From: Acidihalobacter ferrooxydans
GTDB taxonomy: Bacteria; Pseudomonadota; Gammaproteobacteria; DSM-5130; Acidihalobacteraceae
Assembly: GCF_001975725.1 (NCBI RefSeq)
Contig: NZ_CP019434.1
Location: 2,733,919-2,775,321 of the forward strand
DNA length: 41,403 bases
Direction of reading: 5' to 3'
This document shows, piece by piece, positions 10,810 to 21,287 of the stretch (position 1 is its first letter; every line of letters begins with the position of its first letter). A program made the translations under genes and the position numbers. The notes under the pieces were generated by a model. That model saw nothing but the letters and a program-made list of their open reading frames with translations. It was not told the origin of the DNA and made no database searches.

Positions 10810-11223
10810 TCATGGCTTTGGCACATCCGATTTGGTCGGCGGCACATCCGACTTGGCTGGGGGCACATCCGACGTGGATGACGCAGGAGCGGGAGCCTTT
10901 GTCGTGGCGCCCGCAGGCGCGGGAGCCGTCCCTTTACCGTCCAGTATCTGCTGTGCACCAGGCTGATTAATGATACTTACACCGGTGCTGGGATGCGCCG
11001 ACAGATAGGTCAGACCAAGACTGTTGACGAAAAACACGAACGCTAATACCGCAGTGGCGCGGCTCAAAAAGGAGCCGGATCCCTGTGAGCCGAACACCGT
11101 ACCTGACGCGCCGCTGCCAAATGCGGCGCCAGCGTCAGCCCCTTTACCGTGCTGCACGAGCACCAGAACAATGATGGCCAGGGCAACGACCACCTGCAAA
11201 CCAATCAACAGCGAATACAGCAT
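10810..11223 (-). CDS. secG: Preprotein translocase subunit SecG
   Basis: Auxiliary membrane subunit of SecYEG, aiding protein export. There are two transmembrane helices (about residues 3-25 and 55-75) with the conserved loop VLVQHGKGADAGAAFG and GASGTVFGSQGSGSFLSRAT. Length 137. The extra C-terminal tail is low-complexity, rich in Ala/Pro/Thr, and ends in three copies of an SDVPPxK heptad. Such tails vary in the family and probably lie on the periplasmic side if topology is standard. The gene starts eleven bases after tpiA. Confidence 0.96.
   Translation of the reverse strand: MLYSLLIGLQVVVALAIIVLVLVQHGKGADAGAAFGSGASGTVFGSQGSGSFLSRATAVLAFVFFVNSLGLTYLSAHPSTGVSIINQPGAQQILDGKGTAPAPAGATTKAPAPASSTSDVPPAKSDVPPTKSDVPKP
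10820..10882 (-). repeat. Three 21-bp tandem repeats inside the secG 3' end
   Basis: The unit beginning ggcacatccga recurs with a 21-base period starting at 10820, 10841 and 10862. On the coding strand it encodes the SDVPPAK/SDVPPTK/SDVPKP tail of SecG. The period is a multiple of three, so copy-number changes would lengthen or shorten the tail without a frameshift. Confidence 0.7.
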
Positions 11224-11234
11224 ACAATCCTCAA

Positions 11235-11981
11235 TCAGGCAGCACGGCAGATCGCCAGAAAATCACCTACGACGAGAGACGCCCCGCCAATCAAACCGCC
11301 ATCGATATCCGGCATGGAAAAAAGTTCTGCCGCATTGGAAGGCTTCACGCTGCCTCCATAGAGCATGCAGCAAGCATCCGCCTTGGCGCCCGAGTCCCTC
11401 AAGCGCTCGCGCATGAACGCATGCACGGCCTGCGCCTGATCCGGCGTCGCGGTCAAGCCGCTGCCGATCGCCCAGACCGGTTCATAAGCGATCACCGCAC
11501 TCGCCACCGTCTCTGCTCCAGCAAGCGATATAACTTCTTGCAACTGCCGTGCAATCACTTGCTCGGTCACACCGCGTTCGCGCTCATTCAAGGTTTCGCC
11601 GACGCAAAGAATCGGTGTCAAGCCGGAATCGCGCGCCGCAACGAACTTTCGAGCCACCAGATTATCGCTCTCGGCGTACAAACTACGCCGTTCGGAATGG
11701 CCGACAATCACATACTGGCAACCCACTTCTCGCAGCATGTCTGCCGAAATCTCACCGGTAAAAGCACCGGAAGTTTCTGCACAGACATTCTGTGCGCCCA
11801 GCTTCACACATGAATCGGCCAGCGCTGCGGCGGCCTGCTCTAGATATACGAACGGCGGACAGACAACCACATCCGCACTGACATCATCATGGAGACCCGT
11901 GGTAATGCCTGCCAAAAGCGAACGCGTCAGTTCTTTGGAACCATTCAGTTTCCAGTTCCCTGCTACCATTCGCTGCCGCAT
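11235..11981 (-). CDS. tpiA: Triosephosphate isomerase
   Basis: Interconverts dihydroxyacetone phosphate and glyceraldehyde 3-phosphate. All catalytic residues are visible: Lys11 (GNWKLNG), His95 (VIVGHSERR) and Glu167 (AYEPVWAIGSG). The phosphate-binding GGSVKPSNA and GGLIGGASL loops lie near the C-terminus. Length 248. An in-frame ATG six codons upstream exists, but the chosen ATG has a GGAG seven bases ahead and gives the family N-terminus. Part of the glmM-tpiA-secG run. Confidence 0.96.
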   Translation of the reverse strand: MRQRMVAGNWKLNGSKELTRSLLAGITTGLHDDVSADVVVCPPFVYLEQAAAALADSCVKLGAQNVCAETSGAFTGEISADMLREVGCQYVIVGHSERRSLYAESDNLVARKFVAARDSGLTPILCVGETLNERERGVTEQVIARQLQEVISLAGAETVASAVIAYEPVWAIGSGLTATPDQAQAVHAFMRERLRDSGAKADACCMLYGGSVKPSNAAELFSMPDIDGGLIGGASLVVGDFLAICRAA

Positions 11982-12056
11982 CCCATCACTCCACCGCATA
12001 AGTCAAAGCGCGAAAGAGTACCTTCGGCGCAGCTATAAATCAATTCAAGTCCGGAT

Positions 12057-13397
12057 TCAGCCCTGGGCGTCGCGTACCACCGCCGCCAAATGTTCGGCCA
12101 GTGACCGGACCTGACGCGTGTCGCGCCCTTCGACCATCACCCGCAGCAAGGGCTCCGTACCTGATGGCCGCAACAATATACGCCCCTTTTCTCCCAAGGA
12201 CGCGCTTGCCTCATCAAACGCCGTTGTGACAGCGGCGTTGCGCGCAAGATCAAAACCCTCACGCATCGGCACGTTGAGCAGTACTTGTGGATATTTCTGG
12301 AAACCCGCACGCAGCTGTTGCAAGGAACTACCGCTGTACACGAGTTCGACAAGCACTTCGAGGGCAGCAATGATCCCGTCACCGGTGGTTTGTCGATCCA
12401 AGCTAATCAAATGGCCTGAAGTCTCCCCACCCAGTTGCCAACCCTTCGTATGCAATAGCTCCATGACAAAGCGATCACCGACTGCCGCACGCGCAAACGG
12501 CACCCCCAGATCAGCGAATGCGCGCTCGAGCCCCAAATTGCTCATGACCGTTCCGGCCACGCCACCACCCAGCGAACCCTGGCGCAAACGCGCTTTTGCC
12601 ATGATAAACAGCAGGTCGTCACCATCAAGAATTTCGCCGCCGCTATCCACCATGATCACGCGATCACCGTCGCCATCCAGGGCGACCCCAAGATCGGCGT
12701 GCTGACTCAGCACAACGTCAGCCAATCGCTCCGGATTAGTCGAGCCGCAACCCGCATTGATGTTCAGCCCGTCAGGATCAGTGCAAAGCGGAACCACCTT
12801 GGCGCCCAGCTCGGTAAACACCGCCGGTGCCACCTGATATGTGGCGCCGTTCGCGCAATCCACCACAACCTTCAAGCCCTGCAAGCTGGCTCCGTTGGGT
12901 ACGGTACTTTTACAGAACTCGATATACCGACCAACCGCATCCCGCAACCGCTCGACCTTGCCCAGCTCGGCGGAATCGACAACCTTCATGTCACCTTGAA
13001 GTTCAGCCTCGATTCGCTCCTCAAGGCTGTCTGGCAGCTTTCGACCGGTGCCCGAAAAGAACTTGATTCCGTTGTCATAATACGGATTGTGAGATGCGCT
13101 GATCACGATACCGGCATTGGCATGAAATGTACGCGTGAGATACGCAACACCAGGCGTCGGCATAGGCCCAATGAGTCGCGTGTTGACCCCGGCCGCCGAA
13201 AGCCCTGACTCAAGTACCGATTCGAACATATAACCGGAAATACGCGTGTCCTTCCCGACCAGCACCAGACGCCGCCCATCCTGAGCCAGTACCCGCCCGG
13301 CCGCCCAACCCAGCCGCAGGACAAAATCCGGCGTCATGGGCATCGCGCCAACCCGACCGCGTATGCCGTCAGTCCCAAAAAATTGTCTTTGCCTCAT
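12057..13397 (-). CDS. glmM: Phosphoglucosamine mutase
   Basis: Converts glucosamine 6-phosphate to glucosamine 1-phosphate for UDP-GlcNAc, hence for peptidoglycan and LPS. The phosphoserine is Ser102 in [14 protein letters not shown]. The metal-binding DGDGDR loop is near residue 240, the sugar-binding GGETSGH near 320, and the phosphate-binding [15 protein letters not shown] near 405. Length 446, typical. The start [14 protein letters not shown] matches the family, and its ATG overlaps the folP stop (ATGA). Confidence 0.97.
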   Translation of the reverse strand: MRQRQFFGTDGIRGRVGAMPMTPDFVLRLGWAAGRVLAQDGRRLVLVGKDTRISGYMFESVLESGLSAAGVNTRLIGPMPTPGVAYLTRTFHANAGIVISASHNPYYDNGIKFFSGTGRKLPDSLEERIEAELQGDMKVVDSAELGKVERLRDAVGRYIEFCKSTVPNGASLQGLKVVVDCANGATYQVAPAVFTELGAKVVPLCTDPDGLNINAGCGSTNPERLADVVLSQHADLGVALDGDGDRVIMVDSGGEILDGDDLLFIMAKARLRQGSLGGGVAGTVMSNLGLERAFADLGVPFARAAVGDRFVMELLHTKGWQLGGETSGHLISLDRQTTGDGIIAALEVLVELVYSGSSLQQLRAGFQKYPQVLLNVPMREGFDLARNAAVTTAFDEASASLGEKGRILLRPSGTEPLLRVMVEGRDTRQVRSLAEHLAAVVRDAQG

Positions 13398-14296
13398 CGC
13401 GCCTCTTCATCCACACCTGTAAACGCCAATGCCACGCGCAGCGCATCCGCCGTCGCTTTTACATCATGGACACGCAGCAGACGAGCGCCGCACAGAGCCG
13501 CAGCAAGCGCTCCGCCGACACTTCCGAACAGGCGCTGATCGACCGTTGCGCCATCCAAAATAACTCCGATCAGACTTTTGCGCGATACGCCGACCAAAAC
13601 CGGATAGCCATACGCGGTCAGCGTCGGCAACTCACGCATCAACGCAAGATTGTGTGCCAGCGTTTTACCGAACCCGATCCCCGGATCAAGGACGATCCGT
13701 TCTGCTTCGATACCTTCCGATCGACAGGCGTCCGCACGGGAGCACAGATACCCGGCCACCTCATCGACTACGTCACGATACACCGGTGCCTGCTGCATGG
13801 TTTTCGGTTGCCCCTGCATATGCATCAGACATATCGCAGCATCACTCTGCGTTACTGCAGCTATCGCCCCTGGCTCCTGTAGCGCATTGATGTCATTGAT
13901 CATCCCGGCTCCGGCCGCCAAAGCACGACGCATTACCTCGACACGCCTTGTATCGACCGAAACCGGGACAGGCAACTCGCGCGTCAACGCCTCTACCACC
14001 GGCACCACGCGCCGTAGCTCTTCATCCACAGACACGTCAGCCGCCCCAGGGCGTGTCGATTCGCCCCCGACATCAATGATCGAGGCGCCCTCTTCAACCA
14101 TCGCCCAGGCATGCTTAAGCGCTTCCTCAGGCACTGCATAACGCCCACCATCAGAGAACGAGTCCGGCGTGACGTTCAACACGCCCATCAGCCGTGGCCT
14201 GGACAGATCAAGCACATGCGCGCCGCAGCGCAGCGTTATAAAAGAAGAGGGCGGTACCCGATACTCGGATGCCGCCCCATGTGAAAGCTCGGTCAT
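13394..14296 (-). CDS. folP: Dihydropteroate synthase
   Basis: Condenses p-aminobenzoate with dihydropterin pyrophosphate in folate synthesis; the sulfonamide target. Conserved blocks are [42 protein letters not shown] and [11 protein letters not shown]. Length 300 from the ATG; a TTG three codons upstream is an alternative but is less likely. It sits nine bases after ftsH and overlaps glmM by four bases, so it is probably co-translated with both. Confidence 0.96.
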   Translation of the reverse strand: MTELSHGAASEYRVPPSSFITLRCGAHVLDLSRPRLMGVLNVTPDSFSDGGRYAVPEEALKHAWAMVEEGASIIDVGGESTRPGAADVSVDEELRRVVPVVEALTRELPVPVSVDTRRVEVMRRALAAGAGMINDINALQEPGAIAAVTQSDAAICLMHMQGQPKTMQQAPVYRDVVDEVAGYLCSRADACRSEGIEAERIVLDPGIGFGKTLAHNLALMRELPTLTAYGYPVLVGVSRKSLIGVILDGATVDQRLFGSVGGALAAALCGARLLRVHDVKATADALRVALAFTGVDEEAR

Positions 14297-14305
14297 TTCA
14301 ATCAA

Positions 14306-16240
14306 TCAATGCATACTGGCCGGGTCACCGATTTTACCGCTGCCGCTGTCTGCGCCACTCGGTTGTTCACCACTCGACGCGGTTGGCCCCGAAGATGAAC
14401 CGCTGTCCTGGTCCCAATCGGACGGCGGGCGCGGCTGTTTGCCGGACATAATGTCCTCTATCTGCTTGGTATCGATCGTTTCATATTTGATCAAGGCCTC
14501 AGACATCATGTGCAGCTTGTCCATATTATCGATCAATATCTGTTTCGCCCGGTTGTAGTTGCGTTCAATGACCGCACGAATTTCTTCGTCGATCGTATGC
14601 GCGGTTTCGTCCGAAACCTGTTTATGTTGCGTCACGCTTCGACCCAGAAAGACTTCGCCTTCTTCTTCGCTGTAGGCAAGCGGCCCGAGGCGCTCTGACA
14701 AGCCCCACTTCGTCACCATGTTCCGGGCGATATCAGTTGCACGTTCGATATCATTCGAAGCGCCTGTCGTGACATGCTCACCGCCGAAGATCAATTCTTC
14801 GGCAATGCGCCCGCCGAACAGACTTGATATCTGGCTTTCCAAGCGTTGCTTGCTGTAGCTGTACCGATCTTCCTCAGGCAGGAACATCGTCACACCCAGC
14901 GCGCGGCCGCGGGGAATAATGCTGACCTTGTACACAGGGTCATGATCCGGCACCACCAAACCGACGATCGCATGCCCGGACTCATGGTACGCCGTCTGCT
15001 TCTTCTCGTTGTCTCCCATCACCATCGAGCGGCGCTCGGAGCCCATCATGATCTTGTCTTTGGCCCGTTCGAACTCGATCATGTCGACCGAGCGTTTGTT
15101 GGCACGTGCAGCGAACAAGGACGCTTCGTTGACAAGGTTGGCCAGATCCGCACCGGAAAATCCGGGGGTGCCGCGCGCAATAATCGATGGTTCAACATCG
15201 GCGCCGATCGGCACCCGACGCATATGCACCTTGAGAATCTGCTCGCGCCCGCGCACGTCAGGCAGTGGCACGACCACCTGCCGATCGAAACGGCCGGGGC
15301 GCAGCAAGGCCGGATCAAGCACATCGGGACGGTTCGTCGCAGCAATCACAATGATGCCTTCGGTACCCTCGAAACCATCCATCTCGACAAGCAACTGGTT
15401 CAGGGTCTGCTCGCGCTCATCGTGACCTCCGCCCACTCCGGCGCCACGATGACGGCCGACAGCATCTATTTCGTCGATGAAAATAATGCATGGCGCATGT
15501 TTTTTCGCCTGCTCGAACATGTCGCGCACGCGCGAAGCGCCGACACCGACAAACATCTCGACGAAATCAGAACCGGAAATACTGAAAAACGGTACTTTTG
15601 CCTCGCCGGCAATGGCCTTGGCCAGCAAAGTCTTACCTGTACCCGGCGAACCCACCATGAGCACACCGCGCGGGATCTTGCCGCCGAGCTTCTGGAATTT
15701 TCCCGGATCGCGCAAAAACTCCACCAGTTCGGAAACCTCTTCCTTGGCCTCTTCGACACCGGCGACATCGGCAAAGGTCACCTTGACCTGATCTTCGGTC
15801 ATCATGCGCGCGCGGCTCTTGCCGAACGACATGGCCCCGCGCCCACCGCCACCGCCTTGCATCTGGCGCATGAAATACAACCACACGCCTATCAAGAGCA
15901 GCATCGGGAACCAACTGATCAGGATCGACAGCAGGAGAGATTCTTTCTTGGGCGGCGCGGCAGTCACGTCCACACCATTGTTCAGCAGATCGCCGAGCAT
16001 CCCGGTGTCATTGGGCGGCGCATAGGTGGTGAATTTACTGCCACCGTTGGTGACGCCCGTGAGTGTATCGCCATCGATTTTCACGCTGCGCACCTGCCCG
16101 CCCTTGACTGCTCCGATGAACTGCGAATAGCTCATCGTCGAGCTGGACGAACTGCCCTGCTGACTGAAATTATTGAACACAGACATCAGCACGACCGCGA
16201 TGACCGCCCATAAAATGATGTTTTTGACCAGATCGTTCAA
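14306..16240 (-). CDS. ftsH: ATP-dependent zinc metalloprotease FtsH
   Basis: Membrane-anchored AAA+ protease that degrades misassembled membrane proteins and short-lived regulators. There is one N-terminal helix (residues ~5-25), a periplasmic domain, a second helix near residue 100 ([17 protein letters not shown]), then Walker A GSPGTGKT, Walker [12 protein letters not shown] and the zinc site HESGH near residue 420. I set the start at a TTG ([12 protein letters not shown]) because it matches the family N-terminus and has GAGG seven to eight bases upstream. The ATG 26 codons earlier lies beyond that ribosome site. Length 644. The C-terminal tail is Ser/Gly-rich. Confidence 0.95.
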   Translation of the reverse strand: MNDLVKNIILWAVIAVVLMSVFNNFSQQGSSSSSTMSYSQFIGAVKGGQVRSVKIDGDTLTGVTNGGSKFTTYAPPNDTGMLGDLLNNGVDVTAAPPKKESLLLSILISWFPMLLLIGVWLYFMRQMQGGGGGRGAMSFGKSRARMMTEDQVKVTFADVAGVEEAKEEVSELVEFLRDPGKFQKLGGKIPRGVLMVGSPGTGKTLLAKAIAGEAKVPFFSISGSDFVEMFVGVGASRVRDMFEQAKKHAPCIIFIDEIDAVGRHRGAGVGGGHDEREQTLNQLLVEMDGFEGTEGIIVIAATNRPDVLDPALLRPGRFDRQVVVPLPDVRGREQILKVHMRRVPIGADVEPSIIARGTPGFSGADLANLVNEASLFAARANKRSVDMIEFERAKDKIMMGSERRSMVMGDNEKKQTAYHESGHAIVGLVVPDHDPVYKVSIIPRGRALGVTMFLPEEDRYSYSKQRLESQISSLFGGRIAEELIFGGEHVTTGASNDIERATDIARNMVTKWGLSERLGPLAYSEEEGEVFLGRSVTQHKQVSDETAHTIDEEIRAVIERNYNRAKQILIDNMDKLHMMSEALIKYETIDTKQIEDIMSGKQPRPPSDWDQDSGSSSGPTASSGEQPSGADSGSGKIGDPASMH

Positions 16241-16280
16241 GGTCGTACCTCGTTGCGATGTCCGTATAGCATGGACATTA

Positions 16281-16901
16281 CTATAGTTTGTGGCCCACGG
16301 CCACGATATATACCTCACGACTACGTGGCCGTGAAGCCTTGGGCTTGCGTACCGAAACCTTCTGGAATCGCTGCCGCACTTCCCGTAATAAAGCGTCCGA
16401 CCCCTCGCCCTGGAACAACTTCATGACGAGCGCGCCACCCGGCTTGAGTACCTGACCGGCCATTTCCACGGCCAATTCAGCCAGAATCATCGCTCGTGGC
16501 TGATCGACCGCGTCCACACCACTCATGTTGGGTGCCATATCCGAAATTACAAGGTCCGCGATACGCCCGCCCAAGCGATCCAGCAAAGCCTGCAGAACAG
16601 CCTCCTCACGGAAATCGCCCTGCACGAATTCCACGCCGGCCAATTCATCCATCGGCAGTATATCGTTTGCCAGCACGCGCCCCGCTGGCCCTACCTTGCT
16701 GCATGCGACCTGACTCCAGCCACCCGGCGCAGCGCCCAGATCCACGACGCGCATGCCCGGTTTGAGCAATGCAGCGCGTTGATCAAGCTCGATCAGTTTG
16801 TACGCGGCCCGCGAACGCATGCCCTCGGCTTGCGCCTTGTGCACATATTCATCGTCAAAGTGTTCCTTGAGCCAGCGCTTGCTGCTCTTGCTACGGGCCA
16901 C
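16281..16901 (-). CDS. rlmE: 23S rRNA (uridine-2'-O)-methyltransferase RlmE
   Basis: SAM-dependent 2'-O-methyltransferase for U2552 of 23S rRNA; loss affects large-subunit maturation. The SAM motif [13 protein letters not shown] is near residue 54. The catalytic tetrad is readable as the N-terminal Lys (AYKLIELDQ), Asp in [11 protein letters not shown], Lys in [10 protein letters not shown] and Glu in SREVYIVA. Length 206. GTG start with AGGAG six bases upstream. It lies just upstream of ftsH, as in E. coli, and is divergent from yhbY. Confidence 0.97.
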   Translation of the reverse strand: MARSKSSKRWLKEHFDDEYVHKAQAEGMRSRAAYKLIELDQRAALLKPGMRVVDLGAAPGGWSQVACSKVGPAGRVLANDILPMDELAGVEFVQGDFREEAVLQALLDRLGGRIADLVISDMAPNMSGVDAVDQPRAMILAELAVEMAGQVLKPGGALVMKLFQGEGSDALLREVRQRFQKVSVRKPKASRPRSREVYIVAVGHKL

Positions 16902-16945
16902 GTCAAACTCCTACACTGCGCGCCCTTGCATCACGGACGCACACG

Positions 16946-17221
16946 ATGGAACTGGATATACAGCAACGCCGCGCTCTCAAAGCCCAGGCACATCATCTGA
17001 AACCGGTCATTCTGATCGGCCAGAAAGGGCTGCACGAAGCCCTGCGTGAAGAACTCGAAAACGCGTTGAATCACCATGAACTCGTGAAGATCAAAATAGC
17101 CGCAGACCGAGATAGCGCAAACGTGATCGTCGAACGTCTACTCGACATGACAGGCGCTACGCTGATTCAGCGTATCGGAGGCACGGCAACGCTGTATCGC
17201 AAACGCCCGGAGGACCTGTGA
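16946..17221 (+). CDS. yhbY: Ribosome assembly RNA-binding protein YhbY
   Basis: A single CRM-domain (CRS1-YhbY) RNA-binding protein of 91 residues, associated with large-subunit precursors. The landmarks are LKPVILIGQKGLHEALREEL (the GxxG-like loop) and ELVKIKIA, with a C-terminal IGGTATLYRK. It is the only plus-strand gene in this block. Its start is 44 bases from rlmE's, so the two share a divergent promoter region, and it ends ten bases short of greA's end, pointing toward it. I see no clear bidirectional terminator there. Confidence 0.95.
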   Translation: MELDIQQRRALKAQAHHLKPVILIGQKGLHEALREELENALNHHELVKIKIAADRDSANVIVERLLDMTGATLIQRIGGTATLYRKRPEDL

Positions 17222-17231
17222 AAATCGGGCG

Positions 17232-17708
17232 CTATTCGTAGCGTACCGCGAGAATTTCATACTCACGGGTACCGCCAGGCGCATGAACCACGGCGATGTC
17301 ACCCTCTTCCTTGCCGATTAGCGCGCGGGCGATCGGCGAACTGACTGAAATGCGGCCTTTCTTGCTATCGGCCTCGTCCTCGCCAACGATCTGATAGGTC
17401 ACTTCGTCGCCCGTATCCTCGTCCGCCAATTCGACCGTCGCGCCGAACACCACCTTACCTTCGGCATTCAATTGGGTCACGTCGATGACCTGCGCGTTAC
17501 CCAGTTTCGCCTCGATTTCCTTGATGCGGCCCTCGATGAAACCCTGCTGCTCACGAGCGGCGTGATACTCGGCATTTTCTTTCAAATCACCATGCGCACG
17601 CGCTTCCGCGATCGCGGCCACCACGCGCGGGCGGTCTTCGGACTTGAGCTTCTGCAATTCCGTTCTGAGCATCTCGGCTCCACGGAGCGTCAACGGCACT
17701 TTGCTCAT
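17232..17708 (-). CDS. greA: Transcription elongation factor GreA
   Basis: Rescues backtracked RNA polymerase by stimulating transcript cleavage. The N-terminal coiled-coil hairpin (residues ~12-75) ends in the acidic tip region [16 protein letters not shown]. The C-terminal FKBP-like domain carries [18 protein letters not shown]. Length 158. Start at MSKVPLT; an ATG six codons upstream would lie inside carB. Its ATG overlaps the carB stop (ATGA), so it is probably translated from the carB message. Confidence 0.97.
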   Translation of the reverse strand: MSKVPLTLRGAEMLRTELQKLKSEDRPRVVAAIAEARAHGDLKENAEYHAAREQQGFIEGRIKEIEAKLGNAQVIDVTQLNAEGKVVFGATVELADEDTGDEVTYQIVGEDEADSKKGRISVSSPIARALIGKEEGDIAVVHAPGGTREYEILAVRYE

Positions 17709-20700
17709 TGTCGGGTCTCCCTGCACACATTCTCTTGATGCAAATCCTGTAGACGGTAAACGGCCTCGTTTTCCAGATACTCCATGGCACGGCCCATCGC
17801 AATCGCCGCAGCAATCGTCGTGGTATAGGTCACCTTATGCTGCAAGGCTTCGCGCCGAATGGTAAAGGAGTCGGCAATCGCCTGCTTGTTCGCCGTCGTG
17901 TTCACAATCAGCGCGATCTGCTCGTTCTTGATCATATCCACGATGTGCGGGCGACCCTCCGTGACCTTGTTTACTACTTCGCAGCTTACGCCCGCGGCCT
18001 GCAACGCAGCCGCCGTGCCGCGCGTCGCGACGATGTTGAAGCCACGCTCGCACAACACCCGGGCGACATCCACCGCACCGTGCTTGTCTTCGTCCCGCAC
18101 GCTGACAAAAGCACAACCGCGCCGCGGCAGTTCTACGCCGGCAGCCAGTTGAGATTTGGCGAACGCCTCCCCGAAGCTGCGCCCGACGCCCATCACCTCG
18201 CCGGTCGACTTCATCTCCGGACCGAGGATCGGGTCAACGCCCGGAAATTTGATAAACGGGAACACCGCCTCCTTCACTGCATAATAGGGTGGAATGATCT
18301 CCTCGCCTATACCCTGCTCGCGCAGACTGCGCCCGGCCATACAACGCGCGGCGATCTTCGCCAGCGGCATACCGATCACTTTGGACACGAACGGTACCGT
18401 GCGCGATGCGCGCGGATTCACTTCGAGCACGTAGATAGCATCGCCCTTGATGGCAAATTGCGTATTCATCAGCCCGATCACGCGCAGCCCCAGCGCCATC
18501 TCGCGCACCTGCTCACGCATGCGCTCAAGCAGCGCATCATCCAGCGAATACGTCGGCAGTGAGCAGGCCGAATCGCCCGAATGCACGCCTGCCTGTTCGA
18601 TATGTTGCATGATGCCACCGATCAGCACCCGCTCGCCGTCGCAAATCGCGTCGACATCGACTTCGATGGCATCATCGAGGAAGTGATCGAGCAACACCGG
18701 CGCATCATTCGACACCTTGACGGCTTCGCGCATGTACCGGCGCAAATCGTCCTCGTTGTAGACGATTTCCATCGCCCGGCCACCCAGCACGTAGGACGGG
18801 CGCACCACCACCGGGTAGCCGACCTGCTCGGCCAACTGCACCGCCTCGGCCTCGCTGCGTGCGGTACGATTGGGTGGCTGCATGAGATTCAACTCGCCAA
18901 TCAGCTTCTGGAAACGCTCGCGATCCTCGGCCAGATCGATAGATTCCGGCGAGGTGCCGATAATCGGCGCACCGGCCGCCTCCAGATCACGCGCGAGTTT
19001 GAGCGGCGTCTGCCCGCCGTACTGCACGATAACGCCCTTGGGGTTCTCGATCGCAATGATTTCAAGCACATCTTCCAGCGTCAGCGGCTCAAAATACAGG
19101 CGGTCGGAAATATCGTAGTCGGTCGACACGGTCTCGGGATTGCAGTTGACCATGATCGACTCATAACCGTCCTCGCGCAGTGCAAGCGACGCATGGACAC
19201 AGCAATAGTCGAATTCAATGCCCTGCCCGATACGGTTCGGACCGCCGCCGAGCACAATGATCTTGTCGCGTTGCGAAGGCAATGCCTCGCATTCCTCCTC
19301 ATAGGTCGAATAGAGGTAGGCCGTGGTCGTGGCAAATTCCGCTGCGCAGGTATCGACACGCTTGTACACCGGCCGCACGTTCAAGTCATGACGGCGGCGA
19401 CGCACGGTTTTTTCGGTTTCGTCCAGCAAGCGTGCCAGCCGACGATCGGAAAACCCCTTGCGCTTGAGCGCGCGCAACGCCTCTGCATCGAGAGCACCCA
19501 TCGACGTACCGCGCAGCGCATTTTCAGTGAGCACCAAATCCTCGATTTGCGCCAGAAACCACGGATCGATGTGCGTCAGTTCAAACACATCGTCGAGCGA
19601 CAAACCCAGCCGGAATGCATCGGCCACATACCAGATGCGCTCTCCGCCAGGCTCGCGCAGTTCCTGGCGCACCCGGGCCAGCGTATCGGGGCCATCGGAA
19701 AAGTCGGCAATTTCGTTGAGCCCGTCGACACCGATTTCCAGACCGCGCAGGGCTTTCTGGAAAGACTCCTGAAAGCTGCGCCCGATAGCCATCACTTCAC
19801 CGACGGATTTCATCTGCGTGGTCAGCCGACGATCCGCGAGGGGAAATTTCTCGAAGGTGAAACGTGGGATCTTGGTAACGACATAATCGATGGTCGGCTC
19901 GAACGACACCGGCGTCGCGCCGCCGGTGATCTCGTTGCGCAGCTCATCCAGCGTATAGCCGACCGCCAATTTGGCGGCGACCTTGGCAATCGGAAAGCCC
20001 GTCGCCTTCGAGGCCAGCGCGGACGAGCGCGACACGCGCGGGTTCATTTCGATCACCAGCAGCCGGCCGGTATCGGGATCAACGGCGAACTGCACGTTCG
20101 AGCCACCGGTGTCTACACCGATCTTGCGCAGCACGGCGATCGAGGCATCGCGCATACGCTGATATTCCTTATCGGTCAGCGTCTGCGCCGGCGCGACGGT
20201 AATCGAATCGCCGGTGTGTACGCCCATCGGGTCCAGATTTTCGATGGAACAGATAATGATGCAGTTATCGGCGCTGTCGCGCACCACCTCCATCTCATAT
20301 TCTTTCCATCCGAGCACCGATTCTTCGAGCAGGATTTCATGCGTCGGCGACATTTCCAGGCCGCGCTTGGCGATCAGCTCGAATTCCTCGCGGTTATAGG
20401 CGATACCGCCGCCACTGCCGCCCATAGTGAACGACGGGCGGATGATCGCCGGAAACCCGATAGTGGCCTGCCCCTGCAAGGCTTCCTCGAAGCTGTGCGC
20501 AATGGTCGCGCGCGGGCATTCGAGACCGATTTCGCACATGGCATCGCGAAAACGCTCGCGATCCTCCGCCATGTCGATGGCGTCCTGATCAGCCCCGATC
20601 ATTTCCACGCCGTACTGCTTGAGCACGCCCTCCCGCGCCAGGTCCAGCGCGCAGTTCAGCGCCGTCTGCCCCCCCATGGTCGGCAGCAGCGCGTCGGGGC

Positions 20701-20944
20701 GTTCCGCTTCGATGATGCGCGCCAGCGTGCGCCACTCAAGCGGCTCGATATAGACCGAATCGGCCATCTCCGGATCGGTCATGATCGTTGCCGGGTTCGA
20801 GTTCACCAGAATGACCCGGTAGCCCTCCTCCTTCAGCGCCTTGCAGGCCTGCGCGCCCGAGTAATCGAATTCACAAGCCTGCCCGATCACGATCGGGCCC
20901 GCGCCGATGATGAGAATGCTTTTGATATCAGTGCGTTTTGCCAT
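17705..20944 (-). CDS. carB: Carbamoyl-phosphate synthase large subunit
   Basis: Makes carbamoyl phosphate from bicarbonate, ammonia (delivered by CarA) and two ATP, feeding arginine and pyrimidine synthesis. It has 1079 residues with the two homologous ATP-grasp halves, each opening with a GxGPxxIGQxxEFDY-type motif ([18 protein letters not shown] near residue 13 and [18 protein letters not shown] near 565). The C-terminal MGS-like domain (~940-1079) binds effectors. Only about nine codon-free bases separate its ATG from the inverted-repeat end of an inserted element, so its ribosome site (GGA five bases upstream) and probably its promoter come from that element. Confidence 0.97.
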   Translation of the reverse strand: MAKRTDIKSILIIGAGPIVIGQACEFDYSGAQACKALKEEGYRVILVNSNPATIMTDPEMADSVYIEPLEWRTLARIIEAERPDALLPTMGGQTALNCALDLAREGVLKQYGVEMIGADQDAIDMAEDRERFRDAMCEIGLECPRATIAHSFEEALQGQATIGFPAIIRPSFTMGGSGGGIAYNREEFELIAKRGLEMSPTHEILLEESVLGWKEYEMEVVRDSADNCIIICSIENLDPMGVHTGDSITVAPAQTLTDKEYQRMRDASIAVLRKIGVDTGGSNVQFAVDPDTGRLLVIEMNPRVSRSSALASKATGFPIAKVAAKLAVGYTLDELRNEITGGATPVSFEPTIDYVVTKIPRFTFEKFPLADRRLTTQMKSVGEVMAIGRSFQESFQKALRGLEIGVDGLNEIADFSDGPDTLARVRQELREPGGERIWYVADAFRLGLSLDDVFELTHIDPWFLAQIEDLVLTENALRGTSMGALDAEALRALKRKGFSDRRLARLLDETEKTVRRRRHDLNVRPVYKRVDTCAAEFATTTAYLYSTYEEECEALPSQRDKIIVLGGGPNRIGQGIEFDYCCVHASLALREDGYESIMVNCNPETVSTDYDISDRLYFEPLTLEDVLEIIAIENPKGVIVQYGGQTPLKLARDLEAAGAPIIGTSPESIDLAEDRERFQKLIGELNLMQPPNRTARSEAEAVQLAEQVGYPVVVRPSYVLGGRAMEIVYNEDDLRRYMREAVKVSNDAPVLLDHFLDDAIEVDVDAICDGERVLIGGIMQHIEQAGVHSGDSACSLPTYSLDDALLERMREQVREMALGLRVIGLMNTQFAIKGDAIYVLEVNPRASRTVPFVSKVIGMPLAKIAARCMAGRSLREQGIGEEIIPPYYAVKEAVFPFIKFPGVDPILGPEMKSTGEVMGVGRSFGEAFAKSQLAAGVELPRRGCAFVSVRDEDKHGAVDVARVLCERGFNIVATRGTAAALQAAGVSCEVVNKVTEGRPHIVDMIKNEQIALIVNTTANKQAIADSFTIRREALQHKVTYTTTIAAAIAMGRAMEYLENEAVYRLQDLHQENVCRETRQ

Positions 20945-20948
20945 GTTT

Positions 20949-20971
20949 CCAGGAGCCTGTCGGACTTAGCC
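20949..20971 (+). repeat. Left inverted repeat of the carA-carB element
   Basis: Plus-strand copy of the 23-base terminal repeat, lying five bases upstream of carB's ATG (on the minus strand). It differs from its partner at 21261-21283 at three positions, two of them at the inner end. Confidence 0.6.
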
Positions 20972-21011
20972 CGAATGTTTCACAATTTCCGCCAATCTCG
21001 CGGGCCTCTTG

Positions 21012-21039
21012 ATTTTACTAGGGATAGTTCCTCAGTCGA
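21012..21039 (-). promoter_or_regulatory. Candidate promoter for carB inside the inserted element
   Basis: Minus strand: TCGACT (21034-21039, 4 of 6 to TTGACA), a 16-base spacer, then TAAAAT (21012-21017, 5 of 6 to TATAAT). The start would be near 21005, about 60 bases before carB. It reads outward from the element into carB. Prediction only. Confidence 0.35.
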
Positions 21040-21211
21040 CCGAAATCACCGATTCGCCGCTTCTTCCGAAAGCCCCTTGTGAAAACACTATCCGGCGCGA
21101 CATCAGCACGCGTTTTGAAGCATTCGGGTGAGTGAATTGTAGTGAGGCGCGAGGACAATAAAGGTCAGTTTCCCGGCTTTTTTGAGGACAATAGTGGTGG
21201 TTTTATCCCAC

Positions 21212-21237
21212 AGAAAAGAATGGGTTCCGGACCCATT
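21212..21237 (-). terminator. Hairpin with T-rich tail just downstream of carA, inside the element
   Basis: On the minus strand AATGGGT-CCGGA-ACCCATT forms a perfect 7-bp stem (21219-21237) followed by CTTTTCT. It lies about 50 bases beyond carA and could end the carA transcript before carB. The stem is AT-rich at its base and the T-run is interrupted, so termination may be partial. Confidence 0.4.
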
Positions 21238-21260
21238 ACCCCACCGCCGTAACCGATTCT

Positions 21261-21283
21261 GTCCAAGTCCGGCAGGCTCCTGG
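21261..21283 (-). repeat. Right inverted repeat of the carA-carB element
   Basis: Minus-strand copy of the terminal repeat. It begins four bases beyond the carA stop codon (21288-21290), so the insertion falls immediately outside the carA reading frame. Confidence 0.6.
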
Positions 21284-21287
21284 CTAC

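Larger units (their letters stand above)
20949..21283. mobile_element. Putative non-autonomous insertion element (MITE-like) between carA and carB
   Basis: About 335 bases bounded by inverted repeats. The left end is ccaggagcctgtcggactta. The right end, read on the other strand, is ccaggagcctgccggacttg. They match at 20 of the outer 23 positions. The interior has no intact transposase; the only frames are short. It fills the whole carA-carB gap, which in relatives is usually short. No convincing target duplication is seen at the edges. I did not recognise the family. A solo remnant of a longer insertion sequence is as likely as a true MITE. Confidence 0.55.

Noticed and set aside
18581-21082. 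Plus-strand frame of 833 codons opposite carB
   Set aside because: It is the antisense shadow of a clearly conserved gene in GC-rich DNA; its translation is rich in His/Arg/Gln and shows no domain. The same applies to long frames opposite nuoD (7699-8943), nuoG (3542-4726), ftsH (14846-16213), the mutase (26985-28163) and the CorB gene (37849-38946).
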